From the NCBI GenBank assembly GCA_020465985.1, contig JAANYP010003878.1, forward strand, positions 226,001 through 290,000: 64,000 bases of DNA, read 5' to 3'. The notes beneath the pieces were generated by a model, which saw nothing but the letters and a program-made list of their open reading frames with translations, did no database searches and was not told the DNA's origin. Position 1 is the first letter of the stretch, and every line of letters starts with the position of its first letter. This stretch comes from Centrapalus pauciflorus (Eukaryota > Streptophyta > Magnoliopsida > Asterales > Asteraceae). A program made the position numbers and the translations under genes. Below, in pieces: positions 59,926 through 64,000 of this stretch.

Positions 59926-60340
59926 TCTAATAAAAGATTAAATAATTATCTATTTGTCAATTAGCTAGGTTGTCACATGGCAGCTCCTATTTTTGACACG
60001 TGTTGTAACATATGTTGAATTATTAATTTTTAATCTAAATAATTATAAAAATTACATGCTATCTTTTAGGTTTCATATTAGGAGCAGGTATGTAATGTAA
60101 GAAATCGATATGAACGGAGATACACCATTCTATTAATAAAGAAAAACCTATATAAAGTATCATGTGTCATTTCTAGAGTCTATATCAAATTTTTTTTTTT
60201 CCGTCCATTTTTTCTAACTTAACTACCTAATATCACATTTTTATACCTCAAATTTATAGGCATATTTTAATAATATTAATATAACATAAAACAAATGATA
60301 TTTCAAGCAATCCCATGTGATACACGGATCTATAAACAAG
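59926..60340 (+). mobile_element. Second Helitron-like unit in tandem
   Basis: It starts TCTAATAAAAGATTAAATAA, three bases after the previous CTAG, matching the previous element's 5' end for about 38 bp. It ends with imperfect hairpin ATCCCATGTGATACACGGAT, then CTATAAACAAG, where CAAG would be a decayed CTAG. Non-coding. Confidence 0.5.
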
Positions 60341-61062
60341 TAAATAGCAAATTTGACTGTCATGCGTGTTGGAAGAGATTAAAACAAGTTTAGGGCACAA
60401 CGGATAATAAAGTTTATGTGTCAAATTGAGTGAACTAGGGCTAATCCCTCCATCCTTTTTGTCCATTCAAAAAAAATTATCTAATGAAACATGTCTATAA
60501 AAATTATATTTTAGAAAACATTTGCACACTTGTTTGTAAAAATTGGTATTGATACATTTCACACAACTCTAATTCATTCAACTAGGTGTATAGGTCAGTT
60601 GAAAAAAGCACCGATAATTTTGACCCTACCTAATAAAAGTCAGGAGTTTGACGTGGAGTAGTGGTGACACTACTTCCTTGAAGCCATTGGATTACCCATT
60701 GTCTTTCCGATGAGACAAATCGATTTACCTCTCACGTGATGAGTCTCGGATGGTCTAGCATGGGCCGGTTGGGATTGCCAGTAAATGAACATTTTGGCTC
60801 TACCTAACGTACATTAACATGTTTCATTTTTCTTCCAAGTTTTTAGAATTCATTATCTTCAAAATACAAAAAAAAAAAAAAAAAAGATTATGTCAAAAAG
60901 AGACATACGTTTAGGTTGGATTGATACCATAATCTTCAAACCCTTCTTGAACAACTCATCAAACCGCCAAACATTGCATTTTTTATCAACAAAATATATT
61001 AAATAAGAAAAAAACACAAATAAATCATAACAAATGTGAAACCTAGAATCTATATATACATA
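60341..61062. other. Spacer with a possible repeat
   Basis: 60640-60790 is GC-richer (GACGTGGAGTAGTGGTGACAC...GGGCCGGTTGGGATTGCC) and may be a SINE-like repeat; no diagnostic boxes are clear. No gene. Confidence 0.35.
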
Positions 61063-61215
61063 TATAGAGAGAGTTGCGTTTAAGTGAGTACCACTGAAAC
61101 TATGTGAAACATGCATGTCACATGAACTGTACCGTTGTGAACATATGCCACATAAGTTTTTTTACGTTCACATAACTTTTAACATGTTAGAATGTGTGAA
61201 TATGTGTAAAATGTT
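61063..61215. mobile_element. Truncated relative of the TA-anchored element D
   Basis: After TATATACATATATAGAGAG comes GTGAGTACCACTGAAACTATGTG, then TTCACA/GAACATATG phrases shared with 62420-62520 in inverse order. One end only. Confidence 0.4.
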
Positions 61216-61263
61216 AGGGCTCTGTACCTGGACCCACTTTGCCCTTGCCTAAACCGCACTTTA

Positions 61264-61579
61264 GGGGGCGTTTGGTTCGCAGATTTTTTTCCTTGGGATT
61301 TGCATTTTGTCAAAGGATTTGCATTATGCAGCATTTGCATTTGTCAGGATTTTATCAAATAATCTACATTATCTTTTAGGAAAAATTTGTTAATCTGAAA
61401 AATGCAAGGCAACTGGGATTTTAAATCCTAGGGGGGAGGCTGGGTTTTTAAATAACAAAGAAGGAAGGGATTTCCGAAATCCTGAGATTTTAAATCCTTA
61501 CTGAAATCTGCGAACCAAACACAGAATTTTAAATGCAAATCCCAGAAAATCCCAGGAAATCCGCGAACCAAACGCCCCC
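61264..61579. mobile_element. Tourist-like MITE (316 bp, TSD TTA)
   Basis: GGGGGCGTTTGGTTCGCAG at the left and its inverse GCGAACCAAACGCCCCC at the right, with TTA at 61261-61263 and 61580-61582. An internal GCGAACCAAACAC repeats the end. Non-coding. Confidence 0.88.
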
Positions 61580-61582
61580 TTA

Positions 61583-62187
61583 GAGTTTAACTTTGCATTA
61601 ACTTTATGTATATTTTAATCTTTGTTTAATTTATAATTATAGTTTACATGTTAATCCTAGGTGTTGGTTGTGATTATTAGATTGAAGGGAATGAGTATCT
61701 TTCTCATACCCACATTTCTGTACACCTCAGCGCCACATCAGCTTTTCTCTCTCCACCTTTCTAACTTACCCATCTTTCTAAACCTTTCCATCTTTCTTAT
61801 TTTTTTTTTTAAAAATAAATTCATTTTAACTAACAAAACAATTAAAACTAAAATAATTAATTCCATAAATATTTAAAAACTATTATATAACTAAAAATTA
61901 AAAATTACCAAATTAAAAAAAAAAATACATAACAATAAATAAAAACTAAAATTACGAATGAACATTGAAAAAATGCAAACTAACCGTTTAAATTTGGTAT
62001 ATGGGCAAGTGCAATATGTTTCACGAGATCTGATTGAAGGTTATTGTGTGTTTCCGGATTACGAAAGTAAAATACGAAACTGTATGTACGAAACAACAAT
62101 TTCGAAACTAAAATAAAAAAATACAAACATTTATGAAACTATAATAAAAAACAAAAGATAAAATTAAAAAATTATAAAAGTAAAATT
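61583..62187. other. AT-rich spacer
   Basis: No gene is supported. Confidence 0.4.
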
Positions 62188-62210
62188 ATATATATATATA
62201 TATATATATA

Positions 62211-62758
<548 letters not shown>

Positions 62759-62779
62759 TGTGTGTGTGTTTGTTTGACA

Positions 62780-63000
62780 GTTTACCAAAAAAGAAAAAAA
62801 AAGAAGGGTTCTACAAAAAAAAAAAAGAAAAGAAGGGGGAAGAAGGGGCCGAACGGCTTGGCAAAGCCGGAGGGGGGAGGTTTTTTCACGGGGCCGACCT
62901 AGCGGGGCGTTGTGGCCGCCGGCTTGCTGCTGATTTGGCAAAGCCGCTCCCCAGCGGCTCTACCATACCCTTCGCTCATAAGGTTGGATGTTTCACCATC
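62780..63000. other. Purine-rich then GC-rich island
   Basis: An A/G-rich stretch (62785-62840) is followed by a GC-rich block with GGCTTGGCAAAGCC hairpins and a repeated TTGGCAAAGCCG. No protein, tRNA or rRNA is recognised. Origin unknown. Confidence 0.4.
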
Positions 63001-64000
63001 TTATGAAAATAGCATACCAATTTGTGTTTTATCTCTTGTTCTTGCCTTCTTAAAAGAAATAACTCTGCAATTTTGTCCGTACCATGAAATAACGTGCCAA
63101 GTTGGTGAAATAGTTCTACAAGTTTATTGGCATGGTTAAAGATTTCTTTATTTTGATAGTGTGACATATAATTAATTAGGCACGCGTAATGAATTTTATT
63201 TTTGACAAGGGTCTATTTCGTTTTTAAAAGATAAAATAGTAATTTTAATTTATTCAAACAGTTAATTCAAGATACAAAATAAACAAAACATATTTTATTA
63301 AAGGATCGTCTTAATTTAGATGGTACTTAATGAAAAAAAGCAAACAAAGTGTCCCTAAATTTTTCTACAGATTTCTAGAATTCTACACACAACTTAAGAA
63401 ACTTTAACGATTAATAACTCAATAAGCATTCATATAATTCTACGTATTTTATAAAATCTAAATAGTTTTATTTGATTTGAACATCCAATCTTAGCCATTT
63501 GTACAAATAGATCTTGATCGATCGTCCGTTTAGCAGGCTACGACCTATATATACTATATAGAGGTGACTTTCATGTAATAGAGAATTTAATCAAAAGCAA
63601 CGCATTTTTTCTGAAAAGCGATGATATGTAGACATTGCACTTGATGTAAACAATGTATCATCTATGGTTTTTTCCAGATGGGTGGGCCCGTCCTCACCAA
63701 CCGGATGGAGTTGTGACTCGTGAGCCATCACGTAGATGGCTCTAGCTATGGAAAAAATTGGGATATGTATAATAACACCTAGTGATTAATGTTATTTTTT
63801 AATAAATTAGATTTGTTAATTACTTAGTAGGGTTGTTGTTAAACATGTAGAGGCTTTGTGGTACTTAGAAAGTATTTGATGTGAATTTTAGATCATAGGA
63901 ATGGATATTGAAGGTTATTTGGAATGGACAAGCACTTATGTCATATGAAAGTCCCACAACCAATAATGGGGTGGGAATTGAAAAGACGGGTTCTAAACCC
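63001..64000. other. Spacer to window end
   Basis: No gene is supported. 63670-63740 is slightly GC-richer (GGGTGGGCCCGTCC...) without a recognised feature. Confidence 0.35.

Overview
The window looks like nuclear DNA of a eudicot plant. It is strongly AT-rich, the genes are sparse and of plant type, and most of the sequence is transposable elements: two Ty3/gypsy LTR retrotransposons primed by initiator Met-tRNA, a Pack-MULE, a CACTA element, Helitrons, and many Tourist-type MITEs with GGGGGCGTTTGGTTC-like ends. The MITE ends and gene sequences would suit an asterid (perhaps Asteraceae), but this is an impression and was not tested.

Layout. 1-2.2 kb: Helitron 3' end and AT-rich spacer. 2.2-11.9 kb: an apparently complete, young Ty3/gypsy element (5-bp TSD GTTGT), whose gag-pol frame is split inside reverse transcriptase by a 91-bp GT-AG intron-like segment. 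12-19.3 kb: short repeats, MITEs (including a nested inverted pair) and microsatellites. 19.3-21.1 kb: a Pack-MULE with 9-bp TSD and long TIRs carrying a broken ethylene-receptor receiver domain. 21.1-23.5 kb: SINE-like repeat, Helitron end, TA-microsatellite-anchored MITE. 23.5-26.5 kb: a gene for a SOSS-B/hSSB-like OB-fold protein, with a likely 5'UTR intron holding an ARID-domain retroelement fragment, and a long inverted repeat right after its stop codon. 27.3-35 kb: intergenic repeats. 35.2-38.9 kb: non-autonomous CACTA element with GACGG subterminal arrays. 39.5-40.8 kb: MITE-like element carrying a 600-bp C-rich, strand-asymmetric tract. 41.3-49.7 kb: a second, older, minus-strand Ty3/gypsy element with an extra acidic/coiled-coil ORF upstream of gag and many nonsense breaks. 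50-55 kb: spacer. 55.4-56.7 kb: an intact, intronless UDP-glucuronate 4-epimerase (GAE) gene. 57-64 kb: MITEs, a decayed Helitron with helicase remnants followed directly by a second Helitron-like unit, and further TA-anchored elements.

Only two host genes are well supported: the SOSS-B-like ssDNA-binding protein (genome maintenance) and the Golgi GAE enzyme (UDP-galacturonate supply for pectin). They have no evident functional link. The most unusual items are the intron-like segment inside a recently active retrotransposon, the extra gag-upstream ORF of the second element, the captured ethylene-receptor fragment, the set of mobile elements bounded by TA microsatellites, and the hairpin next to the SOSS-B stop codon, whose left arm preserves the empty site of a MITE.
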